Below, in pieces: positions 51,424 through 61,139 of a stretch of DNA of 64,000 nt. The position numbers and the translations under genes are program-made. Numbering within the stretch: the stretch's first letter is position 1; every line of letters starts with the position of its first letter. The stretch is from Paractinoplanes polyasparticus (lineage in GTDB: Bacteria; Actinomycetota; Actinomycetes; Mycobacteriales; Micromonosporaceae), in NCBI RefSeq assembly GCF_019710575.1, contig NZ_JAHWFK010000051.1, forward strand, positions 1 through 64,000, read 5' to 3'. The notes beneath the pieces are model-generated. The model had not been told where the DNA came from and did not search any database. It saw only the letters and a list, made by a program, of their open reading frames with translations.

Positions 51424-52434
51424 TCAGCGGTGCTTGGTCAGCCAGGAGGTGACGTCATTGATGACTGCTTCGTCGGGGTTGCCGACGCCCGGCGAGTACT
51501 CGCTCGTTTGGTTCATCAAGTGGCCCAGTCCGGGGTAGGTGATGAGCCGATGGTCCTTGTGACCGGCCCTCGTGAGCGCGGCGTCGGTGGCGATGGCGCC
51601 GCTCGTCCTGGTCTGGATGTCGTTCTCGCCGTTGAGCAACAGCACCGGCCCGCAGTACAGCGGCAAGTCGTCCGCGGGCAGGGCGAAGCGGGCGATGTCC
51701 TCGAGGTAGGCGTCCGAACCCTTCGGGGCGCCTTCGTGCAGCAGACCGAGCTGCGCGCCGATCGACTGGTAGTAGAGCGTCTCGCGCGGCCCTCCGCCGA
51801 CCACCCCCAGCATCACGACGCCGGCCGGCTCGACGATGCCGAAACGCTGCGGGTCGGCGGCCAGGTTGCTCGCCACCATCGTGCCCTCGCTGTGTCCGAG
51901 CAGGAACAGCCGATTCGCGTCCACCCGCTTGTGCTTCTGCGCGAACCTGACGGCCGCTGCGGCATCGCGCAGCACCTGCTCGTACGGCTTCTTCGGATAC
52001 AGCTGGGCGGGATCATCGGTGAGTAAGGGGCCGACGCCGAGCACGCCTCGTTTGTTGAACCGCAGCACCGCGAACCCTTGCCGGTTCACCGCCTGGGCGA
52101 TGGGCTTGAAGGTGGAGTCTGATCCGGACAAGGCCTGGTCCATGTCGTTCAGGCCGCTGCCGTGCAACAGCACCACCGTGGGCAGTCTGCCTTCAGCGCC
52201 GCGAGGATAGGACAACTCGCCCTTCGCGACCCAGCCGCCGTCCATGGGGATCTCGACCCGTTCACGGACGATGTCCTCCCAGCCGGTACGCCCAGCCGCG
52301 AACGCAGTGGCAGCGGCCTCCGATGTCGCGAACGGGGCCAAACCGACCATCAGCGCCGCGGTGATGACGGCCACCCCGCTCGCGGTGTTCGAACGTCGGA
52401 ACTCGGCCAACGGTTCGGTGGTGTGCTGCGCCAT
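51424..52434 (-). CDS. Exported alpha/beta hydrolase (dienelactone-hydrolase/BAAT-like)
   Basis: 336 residues from ATG 52432-52434 (GGAG six bases upstream). A hydrophobic segment at about 18-42 is a signal peptide or anchor. The core has VVLLHGSGLNDMDQAL and the nucleophile elbow LFLLGHSEGTMVAS (Ser in GHSEG). The acid is in LLLNGENDIQTRTSGA and the His in YPGLGHLMN. Resembles periplasmic esterases or peptidase-like hydrolases. Substrate unknown. The 52435-52737 gap on its right, shared with the divergent sensor kinase, shows no clear promoter. Confidence 0.8.
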   Translation of the reverse strand: MAQHTTEPLAEFRRSNTASGVAVITAALMVGLAPFATSEAAATAFAAGRTGWEDIVRERVEIPMDGGWVAKGELSYPRGAEGRLPTVVLLHGSGLNDMDQALSGSDSTFKPIAQAVNRQGFAVLRFNKRGVLGVGPLLTDDPAQLYPKKPYEQVLRDAAAAVRFAQKHKRVDANRLFLLGHSEGTMVASNLAADPQRFGIVEPAGVVMLGVVGGGPRETLYYQSIGAQLGLLHEGAPKGSDAYLEDIARFALPADDLPLYCGPVLLLNGENDIQTRTSGAIATDAALTRAGHKDHRLITYPGLGHLMNQTSEYSPGVGNPDEAVINDVTSWLTKHR

Positions 52435-52737
52435 GGCGGGCTCCTCGAACAGGCTGGGCGGAACGTCGGACGGCCGCACCGGGCGGCACCAAAACCGTGC
52501 CCTTCGCCGCCTGGCCGGCACATCTGGCGCGAGCACGAACTTCGGCTTGCGACCTGCGACGGAGGCCGGCGGAGGCGATTGCGTCGCAGGTATGAATCTT
52601 GTCGGTCGGCCGCGGTGGAGGGGTCGCTCCGGGCGTCGGCGTCGCTAGCATCGGTGCGGGCTCGTCGGTAGCTTGCCGCCGGCATCACCAGCGCAGGAAA
52701 TGGACCGGCAGGAGAAGGCGTGAACAGGTGAAAGGCA

Positions 52738-54042
52738 ATGGATGAACCCCAGAGGTTCGCCAAGTCAGCCGAGCGAAGACGTTTTCTCGACGACTGGGTC
52801 CGACGGCTGGACGCGCTGGGGCTGAGCACACCGTTCCGGCGCGACGCCGCGTTCGCGGTTGTGGTGGCGGTCCTGACCGCGGGCCTGTACCTGCTTCCCA
52901 GTGGTGCCCATCCGGTCACCTCCGTTGTCCCTTCGGACGTCCCCATCCTGATCTTGTTGATGGCGCAGGCAGCGGTCCTGTGTTTCCGCCGGGTACGACC
53001 TATCTGGTGCGCGGCCGCGGTGTTCGCCCTGCAGATCGCCCTGGCTTCGGCCGCGCCGCCGGGAGAGGGTCTGCGGGGAATGGCGCTACTCATCGCCGTT
53101 TACACCTGCGGCACGCTACTGCCCGGGGTCCGCGCCTATGTTCTGGCCGTGCTCGCGGCGTTCATCGAGATCGGGAGCTTCGTGGTGCTCAGCGCGATTC
53201 CCGCGGCCCTGGCCGCGGACGCCACCGCGTCGCCCTGGCCGCTGGTCACGCGCTTCTCCGGGCAGTTCTTCCTGACGCTGCTGCTGTACGGCACAGCGGC
53301 TCTGCTGGGCCGCAGCGCCACGATCCGCCGGCGTTACACCGAGATCGTCGAGCTCCGCGCGGCCGAGGCCGCGGAGAACCTCCGCGTTCGCACCGACGCC
53401 GCCCTGGCCGCCGAACGCACTCGGATGGCGCGCGAGTTGCACGATGTTGCCGCCCATCACCTGACGGCCCTCATCGTTCAGGCCACCGTCGTGGAACGGA
53501 TGCTCGACCGGGACCTCGACGCCGCCCGCCGCGCCGCCGCCGCCATCCGTACCGAGGGCAAGAGCGCGTTGGGCAATCTTCGGTCGGTGGTGGGCACCCT
53601 TCGGGAGACCGGGCCGATCGAACTCGATGGCGCGGCCGTACCGGGACTGCAGGGGATCGGCGAACTGGTGGCCAGCCACGCGGACACGTGGAACCGCCCG
53701 AAATTGATCGTGTCGGGAGAAGCCGGTGACCTGTCGGCGGCGGCGGAGCTGACCTTCTACCGTGTGGCCCAGGAAGCACTCTCCAACGCCCGCGATCACG
53801 CCCCGGGCGCCGAGGTGACTGTCAAGATCGACCACCGTACGGACGGCAGCGTGCTCGAGGTTCTCAACGGCCCGGCGACTGCGGGGCCGGTGCGAGCCGA
53901 CCGTCACCATCGCGGATTCGGCCTGATCGGCATGCGCGAGCGAGCCGGCCTGGTCGGCGCCGCCTTGACCGCGGGCCCGACTCCGCACGGCGGCTGGTCG
54001 GTCAAGTTGACCGTTCCTCGCGAGGGCGGCCGGCGTTCATGA
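52738..54042 (+). CDS. Orphan sensor histidine kinase (HisKA_3 type)
   Basis: 434 residues. Five to six membrane helices lie between about 38 and 200, with very little periplasmic domain. A coiled segment and the HisKA_3 box MARELHDVAAHHLTALIVQA (His near 235) follow. The HATPase has EALSNARDHAPGAEV (N box) and GFGLIGMRERAGLVGAAL (G box). NarL/DesK-like kinases of this type pass phosphate to LuxR-type response regulators. None lies nearby, so its partner is elsewhere or has been lost. Confidence 0.88.
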   Translation: MDEPQRFAKSAERRRFLDDWVRRLDALGLSTPFRRDAAFAVVVAVLTAGLYLLPSGAHPVTSVVPSDVPILILLMAQAAVLCFRRVRPIWCAAAVFALQIALASAAPPGEGLRGMALLIAVYTCGTLLPGVRAYVLAVLAAFIEIGSFVVLSAIPAALAADATASPWPLVTRFSGQFFLTLLLYGTAALLGRSATIRRRYTEIVELRAAEAAENLRVRTDAALAAERTRMARELHDVAAHHLTALIVQATVVERMLDRDLDAARRAAAAIRTEGKSALGNLRSVVGTLRETGPIELDGAAVPGLQGIGELVASHADTWNRPKLIVSGEAGDLSAAAELTFYRVAQEALSNARDHAPGAEVTVKIDHRTDGSVLEVLNGPATAGPVRADRHHRGFGLIGMRERAGLVGAALTAGPTPHGGWSVKLTVPREGGRRS

Positions 54043-54142
54043 TTACAAGCCGGCCCGGCGGTCGAAGGGCTGCCCGCGACCCCGGGGCCTGGCTTTCTGT
54101 GCGCTGAGCCCGGATGTGGGCCCGATGGCCGACTCGACCGTG

Positions 54143-54664
54143 TCAGTCGAGGTTCGGCAGCACGTCGATCTGGTACCGCGTCAACACGGGCAGCACCTCG
54201 GCGATTTTCTCCGGGCCCCAGGCCGGTGCTGACTCGCCGGCCCGGGGATCGTCGCCCGCATCCAGGAACATGCCCTCCGGGCCGCCGGGGGAGTACATGA
54301 ACACCATCCGTGCGCTGTGCACTCCGCGGTTGAAGAAGGAGTGGCGGATACCCGGGGGTACGAAGACGAAGTCGCCCTGTCGCGCGGTGAACCGACGATC
54401 CCCGTCCAGAAATTCGAGCTCACCGGAGAGAAGGAAGAACGCCTCGCTCTCGCTCCCGTGCGCATGCGGATCGGAACCGCGCCCCGGTGGGACGGTCGCA
54501 TCGATGAAACCGAACGCGCCGCCCGTGTTGGCTGCGGTGGCCTTCACCGTGTAGACGTCACCCGCCACCCATTTGGTGACGCCTTCATCGGCCGGGACGT
54601 ACATCGCGCCGCGTCGGTGATAGCGCGGGTCATCCGGGTCGACGCCCGGTATGGAAAGGCTCAT
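54143..54664 (-). CDS. Cupin-domain protein
   Basis: 173 residues. Cupin motif 1 is PHAHGSESEAFFLLSGELEF (His67, His69, Glu74 as metal ligands) and motif 2 is PPGIRHSFFN (His108). Both are intact, so a metal is probably bound. Family members include dioxygenases, isomerases and small-molecule binding proteins; nothing here decides. It stands alone and is divergent to the subtilase gene. The 54665-54899 gap between them has no clear promoter elements. Confidence 0.8.
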   Translation of the reverse strand: MSLSIPGVDPDDPRYHRRGAMYVPADEGVTKWVAGDVYTVKATAANTGGAFGFIDATVPPGRGSDPHAHGSESEAFFLLSGELEFLDGDRRFTARQGDFVFVPPGIRHSFFNRGVHSARMVFMYSPGGPEGMFLDAGDDPRAGESAPAWGPEKIAEVLPVLTRYQIDVLPNLD

Positions 54665-54899
54665 TCCTTCATTGCATTCCCTGTTCCAGGAACACGGTCA
54701 AGGTACACCGCCCGAACATTGTCAAGCCAGGCAGTCGTCGCGAGGTGGTGGGCGCTTATCCGGCGGCTCAGCATCATACGTAAGTGATATTGACATTGTC
54801 GATGTGTCTTCTGTGACAACTGCTCCGGGCAACGTATCGGCGGCGGCAGGGATCTATGCCATTGACCGATGGTCCCTTTTGGAGCGAGGTAACGGACAG

Positions 54900-57800
54900 A
54901 TGCGTACGAGACGATGGGTTACCGCTGCGGTGGCGCTGGGGACGGCCGCCGCACTCACGGTGGCCGTCCCTTCCGCCGCGGCAGCGGAAAATGCTCCGCC
55001 CAGACCCGCGCCGGCGGGACAGAAGCCGTTCACGGTCACTCTGATCACCGGCGACCGCGTCACGGTGTCCGGTGACAGGGTCACGTTCGAACACGGTCCG
55101 GGCCGAGCCGGCATCCGGTTCTCGAGCCGGATCGTCGACGGTCATCGGCACGTCGTTCCGTCGGATGCGATGCCGCTGCTGCGGCAGGGCCGGCTCGACG
55201 ACCGGCTGTTCGACGTGACCGCGTTGCGGGAGTTCGGTTACACCGGTGACAGCGATCTGCCGTTGCTGGTGAAGTACCCGAAGAACACGAAGCGCGCCGG
55301 CGTCGGGGCCCGGGCCGGTCGGGTCCTGGCCGCGTCGGGTCTGCTGGCGACGACGACGTCGCGGGCCGAGCGGGCAGCGTTGTGGACCTCGATGACCACG
55401 GGTCCGAGTACGGCTCGCACGCTGAGCGCCGGAGTCGAACGGGTCTACCTGGACGGGCAGCGCGATCTGAGCCTCGATGTCAGTGTGCCGCAGATCGGTG
55501 CTCCGGCCGCGTGGCAGCAGGGCCTGGACGGCACCGGGGTGACGGTAGCCGTGATCGACACGGGCATCGACGCCACCCACCCGGACTTCGCCGGCAAGAT
55601 CGTGGCGAGTGCGAACTTCACCGACGACGAAAGCACCGACGACCTTGTCGGTCATGGCACCCACGTCGCGTCGATCGTCGCCGGCACCGGTGCGAAATCC
55701 GGCGGCAAGTACCGGGGGGTGGCGCCGGGCGCCCAGCTGGCGATCGCGAAAGCGTGCAAGAGCCGCTGCTCCGAATCGGCGCTGCTGGCCGCCATGGAGT
55801 GGGCCGCCCCGCGGGCGTCAGTGGTCAACCTGAGCGTGGGTGGCCCCGACTCCTCGGAGCTGGACCCGATGGAGCAGGCCGTCAACGACCTCACCGCGCA
55901 GTACGGCACCCTGTTCGTGGCCGCAGCGGGCAACCTCGGGCTTCGGCCGACGGCGCCGGTGGACTCGCCGGCCAGCGCGGACGCGGCGCTGGCGGTGGGG
56001 GCGGTCGACGATCGTGACGATCTTGCCCCGTTGTCCAATCGTGGTCCGCGCGTCGGTGACGGCGCGGTCAAGCCGGACATCACCGCGCCGGGTGTGAACA
56101 TCGTGGCTGCGCGGGCGGCCAACGGCCGCATGGGTGAGCCGGTCGACGACGGATACACCAGCCTGAACGGCACTTCGATGGCCACCCCGCACGTGGCCGG
56201 CGCCGCCGCGATTCTCTCCCAGCAGCACGCGGACTGGTCGCCGGGCCGTAAGAAGGCGGCGCTGATGGGCGCCGCGCAGCCGAACACCGCCCTGGACATC
56301 TTCCAGCAGGGCGCCGGGCGTGTGGACGTGGGCCGGGCGGTACGCCAGACCGTGGTAGCCGACCTGCCGAGCGTGAACTTCGGAGTTCAGGCATGGCCAC
56401 ACTCCGACGACACTCCGATCAGCAAGACGCTGACGTACCGCAACAGCGGCACCGCAGCGGTCGCCCTCGCCCTGACGATCGAGGGCGGTTCCGGCATGTT
56501 CTCGGTGTCGCCGGCGACCCTGACCGTTCCGGCCGGGGGCACCGCGACCGCCACCGCGGTCGCTGACACCCGGGTCGAGGGGACGGACGGCTACAAGACC
56601 GCTCGTGTCGTGGCGTCGGGTTCTCCGGACACCCGGATCGTCACGCCGGTGGTGGTCAACCGCGATGTCGAGCGGTACGACGTGACCTTCTCGCACATCG
56701 ACCGCACCGGTGCGCCGGACACCGACTTCCACTTCGGGGGCCTCATCCGGCTCGATCGTCAACAGCCCACCGAATACATCACCAGCGGAGGCCCGGACGA
56801 GACGATCAGCTTGCCCAAGGGTTCCTACGGGTTGTCCACCGAGTTCTTCGCCGGAGACAGCACCAGCGTGCTGGTGCATCCGAAGCTCGTCGTCGATCGG
56901 AGCATGACTGTCACGCTGGATGCTCGTACGGCCAAGCCGGTGAAGGTGACACCGCCGCGCACCGACGCCCGGCAGGTGCTCACCACCGTCGATGCCGTTT
57001 GGACCACATCCCACGGTCAGGCGGGAACCACCTCCTTCTCGTACGCCCCGGGTGACCTGCTGGCCGCCCGCGTCGGGCCGGCGCAGCAAGCGGACGAGTT
57101 CAGCGCTCTGGTCAGCAGCGCGTTCGCGAAGTGGAAGAACGACGACGAGGGTTTCCTGGACAGTCCGTTCTCCTACAACGTGGCGTACTCCCGCAGTGGT
57201 GACTTCTTCACCGGCTTCGACATGAAGGTCAGGACCGCGGACCTGGCCACGGTGAGGGCCCGGTACGCGCAGGACGTGGACGGTGCCACCGGGACCAAGG
57301 AATACCGTCCGAGCCTGGGCAGATGGAACGGAAGCACCGAGTCCGTGCCGTTTTCGCTGCCGTTCGAACGCACGGAGTACGTCGGCGGTGACGGCACTGT
57401 GGACTGGCAGGGCGAATTCGCGCAACGGCTGGACGGCGAGACGCTGAGCACCGCCACCGGGCCGGCCCAGCGCCCCGTTGCGGGCAAGGTCTATCAGCAG
57501 ACGTGGAACACCCCGGTGTTCGCGCCCTCGGTCGCCGGTGACCCCGCCTTGTCCGGGGTGACGCGCAGGGATGACACCATCGCGGCCTATGTGCCGCTGT
57601 TCGGTGACGGAGCCGGGCACGGTGGCGACTCGGTGACGGATACCCGCCGCACGGCCCTCTACGCGGCCGGCCAGCTGGTCGGCGAGACCGATGGCGATTT
57701 CCCTGATTTCCCGGTGGCGGCGGAGCGCACGGCTTACCGGCTGGAGAAGTCGGCCACCCGTTCGGCCCCGTTCCGGCTGAGCACGTCGGTCAGCGGGGTG

Positions 57801-58127
57801 TGGACGTTCTCGTCGGCGTCGGGTGACACCGTGCTGCCGGTGTCGACGGTTCGGTTCAGCCCGAAGCACGCTTCGGCGGGCAGTTTCACCATCCCGGTGA
57901 CGGTCGACCGCGCGCCCGGGTCGGCGGCGGGGTCGAACCGCACGTTGACCGCTGAGTTCTCCACCGATGACGGCCGCACCTGGCGTACGGCAACCGTCAG
58001 CAGTGACCGCCGGAGCATCCGGGTGACCAATCCGACGTCCGGCTTCGTGTCGCTGCGGGCCACCTCCACCGACACGGCGGGCAACACCGCCACCGTGACC
58101 GTGATCCGGGCGTACGTGATCAGTTGA
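54900..58127 (+). CDS. Large secreted subtilisin-like (S8) serine protease, second copy
   Basis: 1075 residues from ATG 54900; GAGG lies ten bases upstream. A signal peptide (WVTAAVALGTAAALTVAVPS, then AAAA) and a propeptide come first. The triad is Asp in VAVIDTGIDATHPDF (near 219), His in GHGTHVASIV (near 253) and Ser in NGTSMATPHVAGAAA (near 425), with Asn in AAAGNLG. A fervidolysin-like TLTYRNSGTAAVALAL segment and a C-terminal Ig-like domain (STDDGRTWRTATV, ATSTDTAGNTATV) follow. Layout matches the 22600-26259 protease but without its PA-like insert. It should act outside the cell on protein. Confidence 0.92.
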   Translation: MRTRRWVTAAVALGTAAALTVAVPSAAAAENAPPRPAPAGQKPFTVTLITGDRVTVSGDRVTFEHGPGRAGIRFSSRIVDGHRHVVPSDAMPLLRQGRLDDRLFDVTALREFGYTGDSDLPLLVKYPKNTKRAGVGARAGRVLAASGLLATTTSRAERAALWTSMTTGPSTARTLSAGVERVYLDGQRDLSLDVSVPQIGAPAAWQQGLDGTGVTVAVIDTGIDATHPDFAGKIVASANFTDDESTDDLVGHGTHVASIVAGTGAKSGGKYRGVAPGAQLAIAKACKSRCSESALLAAMEWAAPRASVVNLSVGGPDSSELDPMEQAVNDLTAQYGTLFVAAAGNLGLRPTAPVDSPASADAALAVGAVDDRDDLAPLSNRGPRVGDGAVKPDITAPGVNIVAARAANGRMGEPVDDGYTSLNGTSMATPHVAGAAAILSQQHADWSPGRKKAALMGAAQPNTALDIFQQGAGRVDVGRAVRQTVVADLPSVNFGVQAWPHSDDTPISKTLTYRNSGTAAVALALTIEGGSGMFSVSPATLTVPAGGTATATAVADTRVEGTDGYKTARVVASGSPDTRIVTPVVVNRDVERYDVTFSHIDRTGAPDTDFHFGGLIRLDRQQPTEYITSGGPDETISLPKGSYGLSTEFFAGDSTSVLVHPKLVVDRSMTVTLDARTAKPVKVTPPRTDARQVLTTVDAVWTTSHGQAGTTSFSYAPGDLLAARVGPAQQADEFSALVSSAFAKWKNDDEGFLDSPFSYNVAYSRSGDFFTGFDMKVRTADLATVRARYAQDVDGATGTKEYRPSLGRWNGSTESVPFSLPFERTEYVGGDGTVDWQGEFAQRLDGETLSTATGPAQRPVAGKVYQQTWNTPVFAPSVAGDPALSGVTRRDDTIAAYVPLFGDGAGHGGDSVTDTRRTALYAAGQLVGETDGDFPDFPVAAERTAYRLEKSATRSAPFRLSTSVSGVWTFSSASGDTVLPVSTVRFSPKHASAGSFTIPVTVDRAPGSAAGSNRTLTAEFSTDDGRTWRTATVSSDRRSIRVTNPTSGFVSLRATSTDTAGNTATVTVIRAYVIS

Positions 58128-58135
58128 TCCTGCCC

Positions 58136-58181
58136 GCGGGGATGACGCCCGGTCCGAAACCGGGCCGTCATCCCCGCGGAC
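58136..58181. terminator. Long bidirectional terminator
   Basis: CCGCGGGGATGACG (58136-58149) pairs with CGTCATCCCCGCGG (58168-58181). An inner CCCGGT/ACCGGG stem (58150-58155, 58161-58166) has loop CCGAA. A 20-bp stem with one bulge lies 8 bases after the protease stop and 38 before the 3' end of the LuxR gene. Confidence 0.9.
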
Positions 58182-58219
58182 CTTGACGGACCGGTGACCG
58201 TGCTCGTCGTCCACCCGGT

Positions 58220-60970
58220 TCAGGGGAGCCGCAGCTCCGCGAGCTGCCGGCGGGAGGTGATGCCGAGCTTGCGAAATATGCTGCGCAGGTGCGCTTCGAC
58301 CGTGCGCGGGCTGAGGAACAGCTGCGAGGCGACCTCGCGGGATGTTGCCCCGGTAGCCACCAATCGCGCGATGTACGCCTCCTGGGCAGTGAGTGCGTCG
58401 GTCGGCTGGGCGCCTCGCCTGCGAGGGTGCTCACCGGTGGCGCGGAGCTCCCGTGCGGCACGTTCGGCGTACGCCTCCGCGCCCATGTCCGACAGCAGCC
58501 GGTGCGCCGTGCGGAGTTCTTCGCGCGCAGCTTGCCGACGGCCCTCGCGGCGCAGCCACTCGCCGTACACCAGGTGCGCACGGGCCAGGTGAGCGGCCAT
58601 GCGGCAGCTGTCCAGCCGCTCGATCGCCTCACGGTAGTGAGCCTCGGCGGTCGGCCCCGTGCTGACCAGGGCGCGCGAGCGCGCCGCCATACCGAGCGCC
58701 CAGTGGGTGCCGCTGGCCCCGGCCCGCGACTCCAGTTTGTCGCAGGCGGCAGCAGCGCGCTCAGGCTGGTCGGCTCGGACGGCCGCCTCGACCAGCTCCG
58801 GAAGCGCGATGCTGCCGTGAGCCAGCTCGTCGAGCTCGGTCAGTCGATACGCCGCGTCGCATGATCTGTCGAAGTTGCCCAGCCCGTTGTGCAGATAGGC
58901 GAGGGCGAGGTCGGCGCTGCTGACGCCCAGACCCTCGCCGCGCGACGTCGCCCTCTCGACCGCGGCCGCGACGAGCTCGGGCGTACCCGGTTGCGTACCG
59001 CGCCAACCAGCCAGGGAGAGCCTTGAGTTGGGGAGCGGCGGGGCAGCGATCGCTCGCGTGATCTCATCTTCTTCCGCGAACAACTCGGCGGCCTGGCCGA
59101 GTTCGCCGGTGAGCACGAGCACAATGGCCAGGGCGTTCAGTGCGGAGGGAAGCCTCGCGAGCGCACCCGCCTCGCGGGCGAGCCGGACGGCGCGCGTGGC
59201 CAGTACGTACATCGCCTCGTCGTCCCACAGCATGGCCGCGACGTGGCAGGCCAGCCAGACCCAGCGGCCATCGACGTCGTCGTCGGATCGGGAGTCGTTG
59301 TTGACGAGCGACTCCAGGGCCTGCTGCAGGCTGGGAACGCTGGCCTCGTACCCGCGCGTGAACCTGATGGACAAACCGGCCAGAAGCAGATCGACCGGCC
59401 GCGACGACGTCGTCAGTGGCGCCGCCCGCTCAGCGGCCACGGCTACCTCGCGCAGGTAGTGGACGGGGGCGAAGCGGCCGGCGTGGAACGTCGCCTCGAT
59501 CGCCTCGACGAAGGCCTCGCGGGCCAACTCCGCGTCAAGCGGAACGAGCGTACCCGCGGCCTGGAGCAGCATCCCCGGCACGTGGCTGCCGCGGGTCAGG
59601 CGGAACGCGATCCGGGCGCGTAGTAGCTCGCCGCGCGCCTCCTGCAGGGCGTCCAGCGGCCCGGCGGCCGCGACGGTCAGCAGGTCCAGGGCTGCTTCGG
59701 CCGCCCCGGCGTCATGCGTGGCGTAGGCGGCCTTCAAGGCCCGTGCTGCCCGGGCGGCCGGGTCCGGGGTGAGTTCGGCCGCGCGTTGCAGGAACGCGGC
59801 TGCGGCGGCCAGCCCGCCCCGGGCGCGAGCCCGGTCGGCCGAGCGCTCCAGTTCAGCGGCGGCGTCCTCGTCGGTGCCCGGCACAGCTTGTGCTCGGTGC
59901 CAGGCGCGGCGGTCCGGGTCGTGCGGGTCCGTGGCGGCGGCCAGCGCGCCGTGCGCGCGACGCTTGTCGGGCGATGTGGCCGCCTGGTAGACCGCCGAGC
60001 GCACCAGCGGGTGACGGAAGCGGACCCGCTTGTCGATGACAAACAACCCGGCTTGCTCGGCGGGTGCGGCCGCTTCGGGGGCTATACCCAGGTGGGTGGC
60101 AGCGCGCCACAGCAACGCCGTCTCGCCGGTCGGGTCGGCGGCGGCGACCAGGAGCAGGAGCTGAGTCTCGGCCGGCAACCCGGCCGAGCGGCGCCGGAAG
60201 CCGTCCTCGACCCGATGAGGGACCTTGGGCACCTCCGGTAGATCGAACCCGCCGGCCAGTACTGCCGACTGGGCGTTGTTCGGCAGCTCCAGCAGTGCCA
60301 GGGGGTTGCCACGGGCCTCGGCGATGATCTGGTCGCGGACCTCGTCATCGAGCGGTCCACGGACCGCGGCGGTCAGTAGCGTCAACGCATCGGCGTCGCC
60401 GAGGCCGCCCAGGCGCAGCTCGGGAAGCCCGGCGAACGGACCGGCCGCGCCCGCGCCCGGGTCGAGGTCACGCACGCCGAACAGCAGTGCCACCCGCTCG
60501 GCGGACACCCGCCGCGCCACGAACGCCAGGACCTGAGCAGAAGCCTCGTCCAACCATTGCGCGTCGTCGACCAGACACAGCAGCGGTTCCTCCTCGGCGA
60601 CCTCGGCCACCAGGGTGAGCGTCGCCAACCCGACCAGGAAGCGGTCCGGGGCCGGCCCGGTTCGAAGCCCGAACGCCACGCCCAGCGCGGCCTGCTGGGG
60701 GTCGGGTAGCTCATGAAGACGGCCCAGCAGCGGGCTGCACAGCTGGTGCAGACCGGCGAACGCGAACTGCGCCTCGGCCCCTACCCCCGCACAGGACTCC
60801 ACCCGGAAGCCCGCTGAGCCGGCGGCCTCGCGGGCATGCTCCAGCAGAGCCGTTTTCCCGATGCCCGCCTCCCCGTGCACCACCAGCGCCGCACTGCGCC
60901 CGGCCCGTGCCCGCACGAGCACCCGCTCGAGCGCCTCACGCTCCGCGCGCCGCCCCACGAGGGCGCTCAT
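58220..60970 (-). CDS. Large ATP-binding LuxR regulator (LAL-like), copy 2
   Basis: 916 residues from ATG 60968-60970, starting MSALVGRRAEREALERVLVR. Walker A is GEAGIGKTALLEHA and Walker B is LLCLVDDAQWLDEASAQVLA. A long helical middle precedes the C-terminal LuxR domain LTAQEAYIARLVATGATSRE and FLSPRTVEAHLRSIFRKLGI. It aligns end to end with the gene at 48342-51083 with long identical stretches, so the two are paralogues in inverted orientation about 7 kb apart. Neighbours give no clear target; the subtilase and sensor kinase between the copies are candidates. Confidence 0.9.
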   Translation of the reverse strand: MSALVGRRAEREALERVLVRARAGRSAALVVHGEAGIGKTALLEHAREAAGSAGFRVESCAGVGAEAQFAFAGLHQLCSPLLGRLHELPDPQQAALGVAFGLRTGPAPDRFLVGLATLTLVAEVAEEEPLLCLVDDAQWLDEASAQVLAFVARRVSAERVALLFGVRDLDPGAGAAGPFAGLPELRLGGLGDADALTLLTAAVRGPLDDEVRDQIIAEARGNPLALLELPNNAQSAVLAGGFDLPEVPKVPHRVEDGFRRRSAGLPAETQLLLLVAAADPTGETALLWRAATHLGIAPEAAAPAEQAGLFVIDKRVRFRHPLVRSAVYQAATSPDKRRAHGALAAATDPHDPDRRAWHRAQAVPGTDEDAAAELERSADRARARGGLAAAAAFLQRAAELTPDPAARAARALKAAYATHDAGAAEAALDLLTVAAAGPLDALQEARGELLRARIAFRLTRGSHVPGMLLQAAGTLVPLDAELAREAFVEAIEATFHAGRFAPVHYLREVAVAAERAAPLTTSSRPVDLLLAGLSIRFTRGYEASVPSLQQALESLVNNDSRSDDDVDGRWVWLACHVAAMLWDDEAMYVLATRAVRLAREAGALARLPSALNALAIVLVLTGELGQAAELFAEEDEITRAIAAPPLPNSRLSLAGWRGTQPGTPELVAAAVERATSRGEGLGVSSADLALAYLHNGLGNFDRSCDAAYRLTELDELAHGSIALPELVEAAVRADQPERAAAACDKLESRAGASGTHWALGMAARSRALVSTGPTAEAHYREAIERLDSCRMAAHLARAHLVYGEWLRREGRRQAAREELRTAHRLLSDMGAEAYAERAARELRATGEHPRRRGAQPTDALTAQEAYIARLVATGATSREVASQLFLSPRTVEAHLRSIFRKLGITSRRQLAELRLP

Positions 60971-61139
60971 GGTCGCTCAACTCCCCGGTCACACGGCACC
61001 AGGTGATTCTCATCGACACGAACCACCAACTGCCATAGCTACGGGAGCGTGACAACGCTGTGACCGGCAGCGACACCGGACAAACCGGGACGCGACGACG
61101 CCCCGACCGGAGCGAACCTGATCACACGGCTTGATCAAC

